From: Torreya grandis
Taxonomy: Eukaryota > Streptophyta > Pinopsida > Cupressales > Taxaceae
DNA: 64,000 bases
Direction: 5' to 3'
NCBI GenBank assembly: GCA_037957365.1
Contig: JARHVA010000001.1
Location: 15,356,501-15,420,500 of the forward strand
Every line of letters starts with the position of its first letter. Position 1 is the first letter of the stretch. Under the pieces are notes generated by a model, which worked only from the letters and a program-made list of their open reading frames with translations, was not told the origin of the DNA and searched no databases. The translations under genes and the position numbers were made by a program. This document shows, piece after piece, positions 1-10,833 of this stretch.

Positions 1-489
1 CATCACTATCTACTCATCTATAAAGAGAGGGCATTTCTATGATGAAATTGATGTGGGGGATCATTGGTCTATAGTTGGTGTGAAAAAGTGATCGAATGAT
101 GCTCTCCCTCCCTAAATTAACACTTACTTGGATATGACACTTGAGAGTGCCATAGATACTAGAGAGTTGAAGGAACTAAAGCTCTGGGGATCCATGTATC
201 TTATTTATGTACATTGTATTATATTGTATTTATTATTGAAAATATTATCATGAAGAGTTGTAATTACATATTTAATGTGGATTAACAATAGTGACTATTC
301 TACCAATAATGTTTGGCTATTTATAATTACTTTATATAATTATACGATGATGTGTTTTATATGTTGATAGTGATCATTGATTGTTAGATGTCATGTACTT
401 ATTTACAATTATCTCAATTAGAGTATTTTGTATGATCATTGCTTATATTCTCATGGTATAATCTATTTATAGATATGTGTTTAATTTAA
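1..489. other. Unassigned AT-rich stretch upstream of pol remnant
   Basis: No reading frame or repeat is recognised. It lies immediately 5' of the reverse-transcriptase remnant. It may be decayed gag-protease sequence of the same Ty3 element, but no motif shows this. Confidence 0.4.
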
Positions 490-2820
490 AAAAAATCATG
501 TATTTTTGGTTAGATCTCAATGGGGTTGTTACAAATTTCACTTGTCCATAGGGTACATTTACTTATAGAATCTTACCATTTGGTCTTTGTAATTTTCCAA
601 CTTCTTTCCATTGAGAATTTTTAGATATATTCTCTGATTTGACTAATAATTATGTGAAATTATATATGGATGACTTCACTACTCATGGAGATATATTTGA
701 CGAAGCCTTACACAATCTTGACAAGGTCTTTACTAGATATAAAGAACACTAACTATCATTAAGCCATGAGAAATGCCTGATGATGATGGATCAAGGCATA
801 GTATTAGGACACCACATCTCTGCCAAGGTAATCCAAGTGGATTCTAAGAAAATTGAAATAATTTCTAACTTGCATGTCCTACAGAATCAAATTGATATCA
901 AGAGCTTTTTAGGTCATGCTAGCTTTTACATAAGACTTCAATAAAATTACTGCTCTTATGTTTATTTTATTGGACAAGGATAGTGAATTTATGTGGATTG
1001 AGGATTATCAAAAATCATTGAAGCCATCAAAGAAAAATTGAGCTCTGCACTAGAGCTAAGAGGACCCAATTGAGAAAACCCCTTTTAGATTTACATTGAT
1101 GCTTCTAATTATGTAATAGGGATAGTTTTAGGACAAAAAATTGAGAATGATCATATGTATTCCATTTATTATATCAACAAAATATCGCACCAACTGAAAG
1201 GAATTATACAACCAAAAAAAAAGAATTACTTACTATAATATATGCCCTCAAAAAATTCAAACACTATATTAGAAGTTATAAGGTATTTAAATACATGGAT
1301 CATTCAACCATAAGGTATATTATGAATAAACCTATATTAAGAGGAAGAATCATAAGATGTTTTTTACATTTGTAAGAATTTGATATAACTATCATTGATA
1401 AATCAAGAAAATTTAATGTAGTTGTAGATTTTTTGTCTAGAATAAATAATACAAGCAGTGAACAACCAGTTGAGGATAACTTTCTAGATGAACAACTATT
1501 TGTTGTTTCAGTAGAATCTTCATGGTTTACTGACATAGACAAGTATTTAACAATAAGGAATTTTCCTTCTCATTTTACTCATAAAAAAAGAAAACATTTA
1601 ATTAAATAAAGTTCTTCTTTCAAATAGATTAATGGCATGTTATTTACGTATGGCCCTGATCATGTGTTTCGCAGGTATGTAGCATATCTTAAGATCTTGT
1701 TATGATGAACCATGAGGATGGCATTATTCAACAAAAATAACTATGCAAAAGATATTAGGAGTACGATATTATTATACTTCCCTTCATAGGTAAGTAAAAA
1801 AGTATATTAAACAATGTGATCCATGCCAAAGGATGGGACAACCTACACTATCAACAAAGATGCCTGTTCATCCACAAGTAGTTTTGAAACTATTTGAAAA
1901 AAGATGAATGGATTTTATTGATATTATAGATCTTCCATTTTAAGGAAATGAACACCTTTTAGTATGTATATATTATGTCACTAAATAGGCTAAAGTCCAA
2001 GCCTTGATCTTTGTTAGAGAAGAAGTAGTAGCATATTTTTGTATTTTAAGATCATGAAATGGTTTGGTGCACCTAGGGAGATAGTCTCAAATCAACGGTC
2101 ACAATTTATGTTTAATATGGTTAAATATTTTATGGAGGTATACCAAATTAATCAATGGAGATCTTCTCCTTACCATCCATAGTCCAATGGCCATGTAGAA
2201 GTTACTAACAAAGAGCTAAAGAATATTCTGACCAAAATAGTCAGTAGTAGTGGAAAATATTGGGTAACCAAAATACTAGAAGTAGTATGGGCCTATAACA
2301 CTACTTGAAAGACAACAATTGGATCATCACCTTATGAGTTAGTTTATGGTAATAAAACTTTAATTTCCATTGAATTTGAATTACAAACTTTGAAAATAGC
2401 AATAGAAGTAGGCATTGATTTGGATAAAGCACAATAAGATAAAATTATTCAATTAAATGAAATTGATGAGATGAGGACAAAAGTTTTATAATAAAAAAAT
2501 ATGATGCATAATCAAAGTAAAAGATGTCATGATTCCCACATCAAAGCAATAAGATTTCAAAAAAGAGATTGGACACTTTTGTTTGACTCCAATTTTCAGC
2601 AATTCAAAAGTAAGTTGAGGACAAGATGGTTAGGCCCATATCAAATAGAAAATATATTTGAGAATGGATCATTGTAATTATTTTAAATAAATGGGAATCA
2701 AGAAATTTGTTGGTAAATGGACATAGGCTTAAATTATATCAAAAACCTATCAATAAGAAGATTTTTTTTCAAAACATCAGATATAAAGTAGTTTTCATGG
2801 AAGGACCTAGTTATTCTATG
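490..2820 (+). pseudogene. Decayed Ty3 (Tat/Athila-like) pol: RT, RNase H, integrase
   Basis: This is the remnant of a retrotransposon polymerase polyprotein. Around 555-860 the RT palm is readable: a LPFGLCNFP-type motif, the catalytic YMDD at 663-674, and the downstream LSLSHEKC...VLGHHIS segment. At about 1085-1450 an RNase H follows (YIDAS, KKFKHYI, DHSTIRYI, VVVDFLSR). The integrase lies at about 1680-2780, with a CDPCQR half of the zinc finger, MDFIDI, YVTK-AKVQAL, SPYHP-SNGHVE, SPYELVYG and the terminal LVNGHRLKLYQKP. The integrase C-terminus (ELVYG, IEFELQTL, KSKLRTRWLGPYQIE) resembles the Tat/Athila group more than chromoviruses. There are many in-frame stops and at least two frame changes (near 1700 and 2040). 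Several stops stand where Q or W is expected, for example HP-TAG-SNG near 2180. The element is dead. Confidence 0.85.
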
Positions 2821-3725
2821 ATAACAACTCTATGATGATATACTCTATAAAACAAAAGAAGATCAATTTTTGGTCTTCCTTAAAAAAAAAGTAATTTTTT
2901 TTTATAACAATAATGAAAATATTTTTTAGGACACTCTTGATAGTGCTAATAAAAAAACTAGCTTGTTAGCTAGTCATGCATTGAATAATGAGCCTTGGTT
3001 TGAAAATTTAAAATCGCTGGTTAAGGGCAAAATATCAAAATAAAATTATATATATATATAATATTAAAAATTGATTGGTTATTTCAGGCAAGTAAATCAC
3101 TTAAGTATTTTTTTGTATACATCTCTAAAAAGACTAATTCATGCGTTTTTTCTATGTTTAAAATCAGATGGTAAGAAATGAATGAAGGATAGGAGTATGA
3201 TTTGATAAGTAAGGCATTTTATTTATTTACATCAGGTTAATATAAATATTTTGGTTCATGTATGTTCATTCTTAAGAGAAGGTTTGGAAAGAAGATGTCT
3301 TGTAGGCCATCAAAGTAAAAATCAAACAAAAGCATTTGATGACATAAAAAATTCATAAGTGAGAGGACACATAAACAAAAGGAATGTCATGTTTACAAAT
3401 AACAACATTTGATGACATAGAGAGGTCATAAATGAAAATCCATGCAAGTAAATAGAAAGCCATATCAACTTTATTCATGTGTACAAACCGCCTAATGACT
3501 CACTTTGAAGTACCTTGATTAAAGTTGTCAAGTTTGATAGCAAACAAGTTTCATAAGTATAGAAGTACATTAAATCTTTCTTAAAGATAATTTCATTTAA
3601 CTTCTATTTTGTATGATGATTGATTCAGATTATGTTAGTAACCATCAAACCAAATACTCATTTGAATTTTTTCTCTCCATTTTCATTGCACACTATTCTT
3701 TTTAATGACACTAATTGTTACACTT
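2821..3725. other. Spacer between pol remnant and extra ORF
   Basis: AT-rich sequence with no coding similarity that I can recognise. It separates the end of integrase from the extra ORF starting near 3726. Tat and Athila elements often have such a spacer after pol. Confidence 0.4.
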
Positions 3726-4269
3726 ACTAAACCACCCTAGCTTTCAGATATTTTCTAGAGCCACCAATGAACACAAAAAATGTTTTGAACCTGAGTCTTT
3801 AGTCAGATTAATGATAGATGACATCTCTATAGAAGTTTTTGAGGAGGTTGGTTGGCTATCCTTTTTGAAAAAAATTTAAGGGTATGATGAAGCTCTAGTA
3901 AAGGAATTCATTACTAATCTAACAAAATAATGCACTACAGTGAGAGGCATCAGTATTCTAGTTTCTAGCTCAATCATCAGTGGAATTTTTGGAATTGATG
4001 AAAAAGGTAAAAGAATACTTAGAACTCATTTTTATAATCTAATTACACAATTCAATGAAAATGAAAAATTATCCATTGCATGTATACAAAACCATCAAGG
4101 AAAATCAAAAGGGATTAGCAGGGAAATCCTACCTGAACCTTAAAAATATGTTTTTCTAGTAATGAAACATTTCATGTGTGAAGGGAAGTACAAAATTTTG
4201 GAGTGTGAAGCAATGCATATCATTATTCACCTTAAATATGGAAAACAACATAATCAACATAGGGTTAAC
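3726..4269 (+). pseudogene. 5' part of extra ORF, plant-transposon-protein-like, interrupted by LINE
   Basis: The conceptual frame contains FEEVGWLSFL, then YDEALVKEFITNL, then a VRGISILVSSSIISGIFGID segment. This order (GW..F, LV.EFY.N, VRG..I.FS...I...FGL) matches the 'putative plant transposon protein' domain found in plant retroelement-associated ORFs. Stops interrupt it near 3880, 3928 and at 4141, but the frame stays open afterwards up to the LINE insertion at 4269. The same frame continues at 10834 after the LINE, with LPLFLYGS and LHHHSLIHLII, which fit the next conserved block of that domain. Its position downstream of a Tat/Athila-like pol suggests the env-position ORF of the same element. 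The domain assignment is from memory of the motif pattern. Confidence 0.6.
4256..4269 (+). repeat. Left target-site duplication of LINE (14 bp)
   Basis: AACATAGGGTTAAC here is repeated exactly at 10820-10833, immediately after the LINE 3' end. A perfect 14-bp direct repeat is typical of target-primed reverse transcription. It fixes the 5' boundary of the LINE at about 4270. Confidence 0.9.
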
Positions 4270-4367
4270 TGGGAATAAGACCTATGATACGTGTGGACAA
4301 CATTTGAAATTGGTTTTTTCCCACCAAGTTGGGCCTCTTGAGTGTGACCAACAGGATCACAGATCCA

Positions 4368-5738
4368 ATGGAGGACACTGCTAGTGGCAGTGCCTCTGGG
4401 GGTCTGTTCAAAAATCTAGTAGTGGATAGTCCATCCAACAAATTAAAGAAGGCACTTACAGGTGAAAAGACATGCCCCTCGAAAAGCATGACGAGCCTTC
4501 CTATTATCTCAGAGGGCACGGCCCTGCATATCCCAAACGATCTGGTGGAGGAAATCATGGCATCCATGGACCTTATATTGGTAGGTAAGTTTTTTTCTTT
4601 CTGTCCTAGTATCGAAATGATTAGGAAATGGGTTCTGTCTAGGTGGAAAGTTAAGGGTAGTGTTTCGATCACTGCCATGGCAAAAGGCCTATTCCTTTTT
4701 AGTTTTACGAATAGGGAGGACATGATTGCTACTCTTGCTGGAGGACCATGGATGTATGGCCCACATTATCTTGCCCTATTCTCATGGAAACTAGGATTTG
4801 ATCCTAACTCAGACCTTAATAAGTCTACTCCTACTTGGGTAAGACTGCCAGGGTTCCCTTTGAAATTTTGGGATGAAAATTTTTTCACAGCTATTGGCAA
4901 TTCTATTGGCCAATATGTCACTACAGATCATACAACCAGAACAAAGTCCAAATGTGTGTACGCTAGACTTTGTGTCAATGTTAAAATAAATAGGACTCTC
5001 CCTACGACCATAGAGATAAACTCTAAATATGGAACCTGGACTCAGTCGATCACTTATGAAAATGCTACCACTTTCTGTCAAATATGTAAGAGAAAGGGAC
5101 ATTTAATGACACAATGCACAACAAAACAAAAGGGGAGAAAAGATGATTCCCATATTGAAGGGGAGGATCAGGATCTCAATTATAGAAAGAATAGCAAGCA
5201 AGAAATGGAGAGTAATGTGGAAAATCTTGACAACACAGAAAAGAGAGAGGAGGAGACGAGAAAGGAGGATATCACTAGTAGTGAGGGAAAAGTTGTCCCA
5301 AATGAAAATATAGTATTAGATGATAGTCAGAAGGCTATATTTAACACAACCAAGCCTCTAGAAAAATAGACTAATATGTCTAAGGAAGGAGAAAGAAGTA
5401 ACCTTTTGATAGAGGAAGTCAATGAAGAAGACAAAGTTCTAAGAGTTGGACATGAATAAGTAACTCTAGAAAGTTCCACTAAAGGAGAAGTAGACCCACA
5501 GCTAAATACAGACATTTTCCATGCTCTGAAAGTTAGAGACCAAGTAGGAAACTACTTAGCAATAGGTGTAACAGGACAAAGTGGCAGTAATGAACAGGAG
5601 AAATGGGTTACCCCAAAGAAAAAGAATCAAAAAGGTAAAAAATCTATAGATGTTGGCACTGAGCCCAAACAAGGGAGGCCAACCCTAAGAGAAACAAGAC
5701 AAAGAGAGATTGCTAGGGAGATTGCCAGTGGTAAATAG
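4368..5738 (+). pseudogene. LINE ORF1: DUF4283-like RNA-binding protein with zinc knuckle
   Basis: This is the nucleic-acid-binding protein of the LINE ribonucleoprotein. The best ATG is 4368; the frame is open a little upstream without another ATG. It reads to 5738 as 456 codons with two premature stops (TAG at 5367, TAA at 5457). The N-terminal half carries a DUF4283-like fold signature (LVGKFFSFCPSIEMIRKWV, GLFLFSFTNREDM, GGPWMYG, PTWVRLPGFPLKFW). At about 5076-5117 follows a CX2CX4HX4C zinc knuckle (CQICKRKGHLMTQC). The C-terminus is rich in E, K and R and ends RETRQREIAREIASGK. The ORF1 stop lies 35 nt before the ORF2 ATG. Both features are usual in plant L1-type elements. Confidence 0.88.
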
Positions 5739-5773
5739 AATACACTAGAGACCCAACCCCCCAAACCCTCTAA

Positions 5774-8700
5774 ATGAGAATATTATCTTGGAACCTGAGG
5801 GGCTTTAATAGTCCCTCAAAGTAGTTTGAGGTTAAAAACTGCATTTTACATAATAAATTAGATATTTTATTACTCCAAGAAGTCAAGATGAATGAGGAGA
5901 ATTTTACGAAAATTGCTGCCTATATATGGCCTAAGACAACTTTTTGCATTAGTCATACTGAAGGGGCTTTAAGGGGGATTGTCACTATGTGGAATAGTGC
6001 TAAAATCTAGGGGTCTCTTATGGCTTATAATAAGCACTTCTTGATTACCAATTTTTCTATGAAATCTTTGAACTGGTCATTGATCAATGTCTATGGACCG
6101 AATAATAGATCTTTGAGACAGAAATTATGGATAAACTTGAGTAGTTTCAGGAATAATCTCTAGAACATTAGATGGATGTTAGCCAAAGATTTTAACACTC
6201 CTCTATACCCTTCTAAAAAATAGGGTGGAATTATGGATTACTCGAACAACATGTTCGACTTTGCTGAATTCATCAATGATTGGGGATTATTGGACATAGA
6301 GCTGCAAAACCAAAATTTTACCTGGACCAATAGAAGAAGAGGAGATCAAATGATTCAAGTTAAATTAGATAGATTTTTTATATCAAGTAACTGGAAGGAT
6401 TATCATAATATGCAGGCACAGGGTTTCCTTAGAACCATGTCTGACCACTGCCCGATCTTCCTCAGTTGGAGAGAATAGGGACATTTCAGACCTTCCCCAT
6501 TCTGTTTTGAAGCTATGTGGATCAAACACAAAGACTTTAGACAAATGGTGGCCCAATGGTGGAAAATTCCTATTCAAGGTACTCTTATGTTCAGAATAGT
6601 CAAAAAACTCCAACACATTAAACAAGAAGTTTATGGATGGAATAGATATAGCTTTGGGCAGGTCTTCCGATAGAAGAAAAATATAGTGGGAAAAATCAAG
6701 GATATATAGCAACTGATAGATCAAGGGGATGACTCTGAGGACACTTTAGAAGAAGAGAATATCTTGTCTTTAGAATGGAAGAATCTTATGGAAAGATAAG
6801 AGGTTTTCCAGATACAGAAATCTCGTGTTTAGTGGCTTAAAGAGGGGGATAGGAACACTGCCTTTTTTCATCTCTCAGCTATGAAACATTGGAAAGCCAA
6901 CTTAATAACTAAGCTTGTCCTAGATAATGACAACATTATTACCGAGGATAATGAAATAGGGGAACAAGCCAGGGCTTTCTTTTATAATCTGCTTATGGAA
7001 GAAAATAATGATGATAGAATCGATAGACCTATGAATCAATTTATTGATAAAATCCCCTGTTTGATAACAGAAGAAGATAATATGGAGATGTTAAAGCCTA
7101 TATCTAAGGAAGAAGTCCATGCTATTTTATTCTCCATGGGTGATTTTAAAGCCTCAGGTCCTGATGGATTTTCTCTTATATTCTTTCAGGAATATTGGGA
7201 GATAGTAGGAGCGGACCTCACGGCTGCTGTGCGTGATTTTTTCAGATCAGGTAAACTTTTGAAACAAGTTAATAATACCTTCACAGTACTTGTTCCTAAA
7301 AAATAACAACCTTCACACCTCATTGATTTTATGCCCATTAGTCTATGTAACACTGTGCATAAGTTATGTACTAAAATGTTGGTCATGAGGATTTAACCTT
7401 TGCTAGACAAAATTATTTCTCCTACTCAAAAAGGTTTCATCTCGGGCAGGCAGATTCTTGATGCTGTGATCACCACATATGAGACTATTCACTCCATGGA
7501 TAAGAGCAGAATCCCTGGGATGGCTCTCAAGCTTGATATTTCTAAAGCTTATGATAGAGTCTCATGGACTTTTCTGTTCCAAGTGATCAGAAAATTTGGG
7601 TTTAATGATAAAATGTCTCGCTTGTTATGGAACGCGGTCTCTTCTGCAAGATTCTCAGTGATGGTTAATGGTGTTCCTAGAGGGTTTTTCTCATCCTCAA
7701 GAGGAATTCATCAGGGAGACCCTCTCTCCCCTTACTTATTCATCATTATGGCTGAGGCACAGGAAAGATACATACAAGCAGATATAGCCTCAAAAAAGCT
7801 AGTGGGCATCAAACCTGCCTCCTCCCTTCATCTTATGGTGGTACAATAGTTTGTGGATGATACCATCTTCTTTGGCATCTCATCACTGATTGAAGCTAGA
7901 AGATGGAAGAATATCCTAAATAATTATGCCAAAGAGTCGGGACAAAAGATAAATTTCTAGAAAAGCAATGTGTATTTCTTCAACACTCCTAATGAACTTA
8001 GACATATAATCATTGATATATTAGAATGTGTTGAAGCTAGCCTACCAGCTACCTACCTGGGTCTCCCACTCTTGGTCAAAGAGGTATCTCCTAGATTTTA
8101 GAATGGAATTTTGGAAAGAACACAGAGGAAACTTCTTGGTTGGAAGGGGAAACTACTCAGTAGTGCTGGTAAACTGCAACTTCTTTGGGCTTCGTTGCAA
8201 GGTATTCCTACATACTTTCTATCTCTTTTTAAAATTCTTGCATATTTTGTTGAGAAACTAGAACAGATCCAAAGGAAATTTTTATGGATGGGAGTGGAAG
8301 ACAAACAAAGAATGTCTTTAGTCAGATGGGAAAAAGTGTGTCTTCCAAAATCTCATGGTGAACTTAATATTAGGTCCATCAGGAACATGAACAAAGCCCT
8401 TCTCTCAAAAGTTAGTTGGAACCTAATCCATAAAAACAATGATTGGGGGGAAATAATGTATGCCAAATACATGCATAGCATTGATGATTCCAACTTTCTT
8501 CAACAGACAGGATTACCCCAGGGATCTGTGATATGGAATAAAATGCTAAAAAGTAGAAGCCTTCTCAAACATGGAATTAAATGGAAACTTGGAAATGGTT
8601 GGCATATTAAATTCTAGGATGATATCTGGTTAAAGGGCAAGGCTCTCATCACATAGGGAAACTATGGAGAGATTGCTGACTTGACTACCCAATTTTTAGG

Positions 8701-10006
8701 AGATAGGGTCAGTGATTATATGGAAAATAACAATGGGATGAGGAGCTGGAAAAATCTTTTGGATTGTTGTGTGCACCAGCCTGAGATTTTTTAAAGATTT
8801 TGGGAGATCTAGTAGTGCGTTCAGGAGATCAAAATCCATCTCTTTCCCCAGGAGGATGAATAATACTGGTGGCTAGATAAGAATGGATCATTCTCTATTA
8901 AATTTGCTTACCATCTACTCATTCCTGAAGCTTAGAATAAAGATGTATGAAAAAAGGTTTGGAATCATAAACTTATTTCAAAAATTAACATGTTTTGGTG
9001 GGCTGCTGCTCATAACAAAATCCTTACTTAGGATAACCTTCAAAAGAGAGGGTTTACTTTGGTTAACAGATGTTTCCTGTGTAGTTCAAAAGAGGAACCA
9101 GTTTCACACCTCTTTATCCACTGTGAGTTTGCTCGAGAATTATGGGGCACAATACTTAACAACTTTGGTATTGAATGGGTCTGCAATTCGGACCTTAAAG
9201 AAGTAATTCTCAGCTGGAACCCAACCTTCACACATCCCTGGCTTATGGAATTATGGAAGTAATCTCTGCCATGTTTGAGTTGGACTTTATGGAAAGAGTG
9301 CAATCATAGAATTTTTAGGGACACTGCTAGAAATGCTTCTCAAGTGTTTAACTCTTTTGCTAAGACCATTATGGAAAGTGTTACAACAACTCATATTCGT
9401 GTTGTGTAGAAACCCTTATCTCAAATTGAAAGCCAAATTGCAGCCAAATGGAAGGTTTTAAACTAGATCCCTGGGTATAATAACTCTAAAATACTACAGA
9501 GACTTAATACTAAATGGATCCCCCCTAAACCTAACTGGATGAAACTCAACTTTGATGGGGCATCCAAGTTGGATGGTAAAGCTAGTGGAGGAGGAATTAT
9601 AAGGAATGATAAAGGATGGATGTCTGTTGTCTATGATAGTGGAATTGGATGCCAGAGTAACAACTATGCTGAAGCAATGGATCTACTATGGGGATTAAAG
9701 TTAGTTATATCCCTAGGAATAAGGAACTTGAATATACAAGGAGACTATAAGATGGTCATAGATGCCGTTAATAAAGCTTCAAATGTGGGAATCAAGCTAA
9801 AAGACATCATTACTGATATCCAATTTCTTTTACAAAAGTTTTCCAAAGTTGAAATTTCCCATACCTACAGAGAAGGCAACAGGGTCGCTGATGCTTGTGC
9901 CAACCTTGGGCAGCAATTTTCAAGTTGGAGGGTGTGGCGACAAGGTGTTCATATTCCCTTAAACATTAGGGATATCATTCAAAAGGAGATGACTTGTCAG
10001 GAATGA
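5774..10006 (+). pseudogene. LINE ORF2: AP endonuclease, reverse transcriptase, RNase H
   Basis: This is the retrotransposition enzyme of the LINE. It starts at ATG 5774 with MRILSWNLRGF, the typical start of the endonuclease. The endonuclease shows LLQEVK, LINVYGP, AKDFNT and SDHCPI (to about 6470). The linker has WLKEGDRNTAFFH near 6840. The RT spans about 7100-8100 with ASGPDGF, KLDISKAYDRV, GIHQGDPLSPYLF and FVDDT at about 7850. A zinc-binding C-terminal region (NRCFLCSSKEEPVSHLFIHC) lies near 9060-9130. RNase H begins near 9530: NFDGASK, NNYAEAMDLLWGL, GDYKMVID, HTYREGNRVADACANLG. The entire 1,411-codon frame is kept with no frameshift, but I count about 26 premature stops: 19 TAG, 6 TAA, 1 TGA. 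The natural stop TGA overlaps the ATG of ORF3. Confidence 0.92.
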
Positions 10007-10653
10007 GGCGTATTGATGACCTTGAAAAGACCCCTGTTGATACCCCCGGCTCCTTTGCAAGCAAGAAGGGCAAGAAGAGAAAGGTTGATGAAGAGGAAGA
10101 AAATATTAAAGAGACTATGAAAGGGACCCACAAGAATCCAGGCAGGGCCATGGGGGGCCAAGGTGGCAAATCTCACAAGCCTTCCAAAATTAATAAGGAA
10201 GGATTCCCCTCCAAAGTGCGAAGATCGGGGTGGATTGCTGGTAAACCAGCCCCGAAGGCCAGACTGATTGATTATTCAGAAAGTGCTTCGAAAGAAGCAA
10301 CCCAAGATGAAGAGTCTGAGGAGCTGGAAATCCAAAAAAATTTGGAGGACACTGGAGGGAAGCAGGCTACTAGGGATTTTGAGATTACTGAGGAGCAGGG
10401 TGCTGACACTATGGGAACTGCTGACAATAAGGGGAAAATATATGTCGAAGAAGCTGGTGAGGGCATTGAGAATGAGACTAATTTGAAAATTGAAATTGGG
10501 GCCCTGAAGGACTGCATTCAGAAGCTAGAGAAGGTCTTCACCAAAGGGCTTCATAATATAATTCTACTGAACATGTCTATACTGGAAGTGGTGGGTAATA
10601 CTAGGTATGCTAACAATGCAGAGAATGAGAAACTCAATGATCTTATCAAATAA
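10003..10653 (+). CDS. LINE ORF3: open 216-aa charged protein of unknown function
   Basis: An uninterrupted 216-codon frame starts at ATG 10003 and overlaps the ORF2 stop as ATGA (10003-10006). This arrangement could allow stop-restart translation. I recognise no family. Residues 21-28 (KKGKKRKV) look like a classical nuclear localisation signal and are followed by an acidic run (DEEEEN). The middle is rich in E, D, K and G and probably disordered. The last 60 residues (from about NLKIEIGALKDCIQKLEKV) could form an amphipathic helix or coiled coil. It has no premature stop although ORF1 and ORF2 of the same copy have many. However, it contains few Q and only one W codon, so it offers fewer one-step routes to a stop. 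It may be a genuine third ORF, or the separated C-terminal tail of the LINE. Confidence 0.6.
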   Translation: MRRIDDLEKTPVDTPGSFASKKGKKRKVDEEEENIKETMKGTHKNPGRAMGGQGGKSHKPSKINKEGFPSKVRRSGWIAGKPAPKARLIDYSESASKEATQDEESEELEIQKNLEDTGGKQATRDFEITEEQGADTMGTADNKGKIYVEEAGEGIENETNLKIEIGALKDCIQKLEKVFTKGLHNIILLNMSILEVVGNTRYANNAENEKLNDLIK

Positions 10654-10819
10654 ATAGTTATGTAAGGGGAGACCTCTCTGACTCTAGTCTTCCCATGGCT
10701 TGTGTTTTGTTTCTAATTGTTGTTCTTGGTTGTGCCATCGTCTCTCTGAAGGCATTTTTTGTTTGTTTGCCTTCTTGTCTTTTTTGACTGTATAGGGTTT
10801 GCCACCTTACTTTATCAAA
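10654..10819 (+). other. LINE 3' UTR
   Basis: A T/G-rich, non-coding tail that ends TTTATCAAAA directly before the right target duplication. No poly-A signal stands out. The short A run at the end is consistent with an eroded poly(A) tail. Confidence 0.75.
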
Positions 10820-10833
10820 AACATAGGGTTAAC
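10820..10833 (+). repeat. Right target-site duplication of LINE (14 bp)
   Basis: AACATAGGGTTAAC is identical to 4256-4269. The reading frame of the interrupted host ORF is the same on both sides of the insertion once one copy is counted. Confidence 0.9.

Larger units (their letters stand above)
4270..10819 (+). mobile_element. Full-length plant LINE (L1-type, with RNase H and a third ORF)
   Basis: A 6.55-kb non-LTR retrotransposon bounded by perfect 14-bp target duplications. In order it has a short 5' UTR, ORF1 (4368-5738), ORF2 (5774-10006), ORF3 (10003-10653) and a 3' UTR ending TTTATCAAAA, an end typical of plant LINEs with a short A tail. It has inserted into the extra ORF of an older Ty3 element. 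ORF1 and ORF2 carry stops, so the copy is inactive, yet the element is complete at both ends and keeps its frames without indels. Confidence 0.92.

Noticed and set aside
4265..4723. 152-codon open frame on the minus strand opposite LINE ORF1
   Set aside because: It is the shadow of ORF1, with no domain signal of its own.
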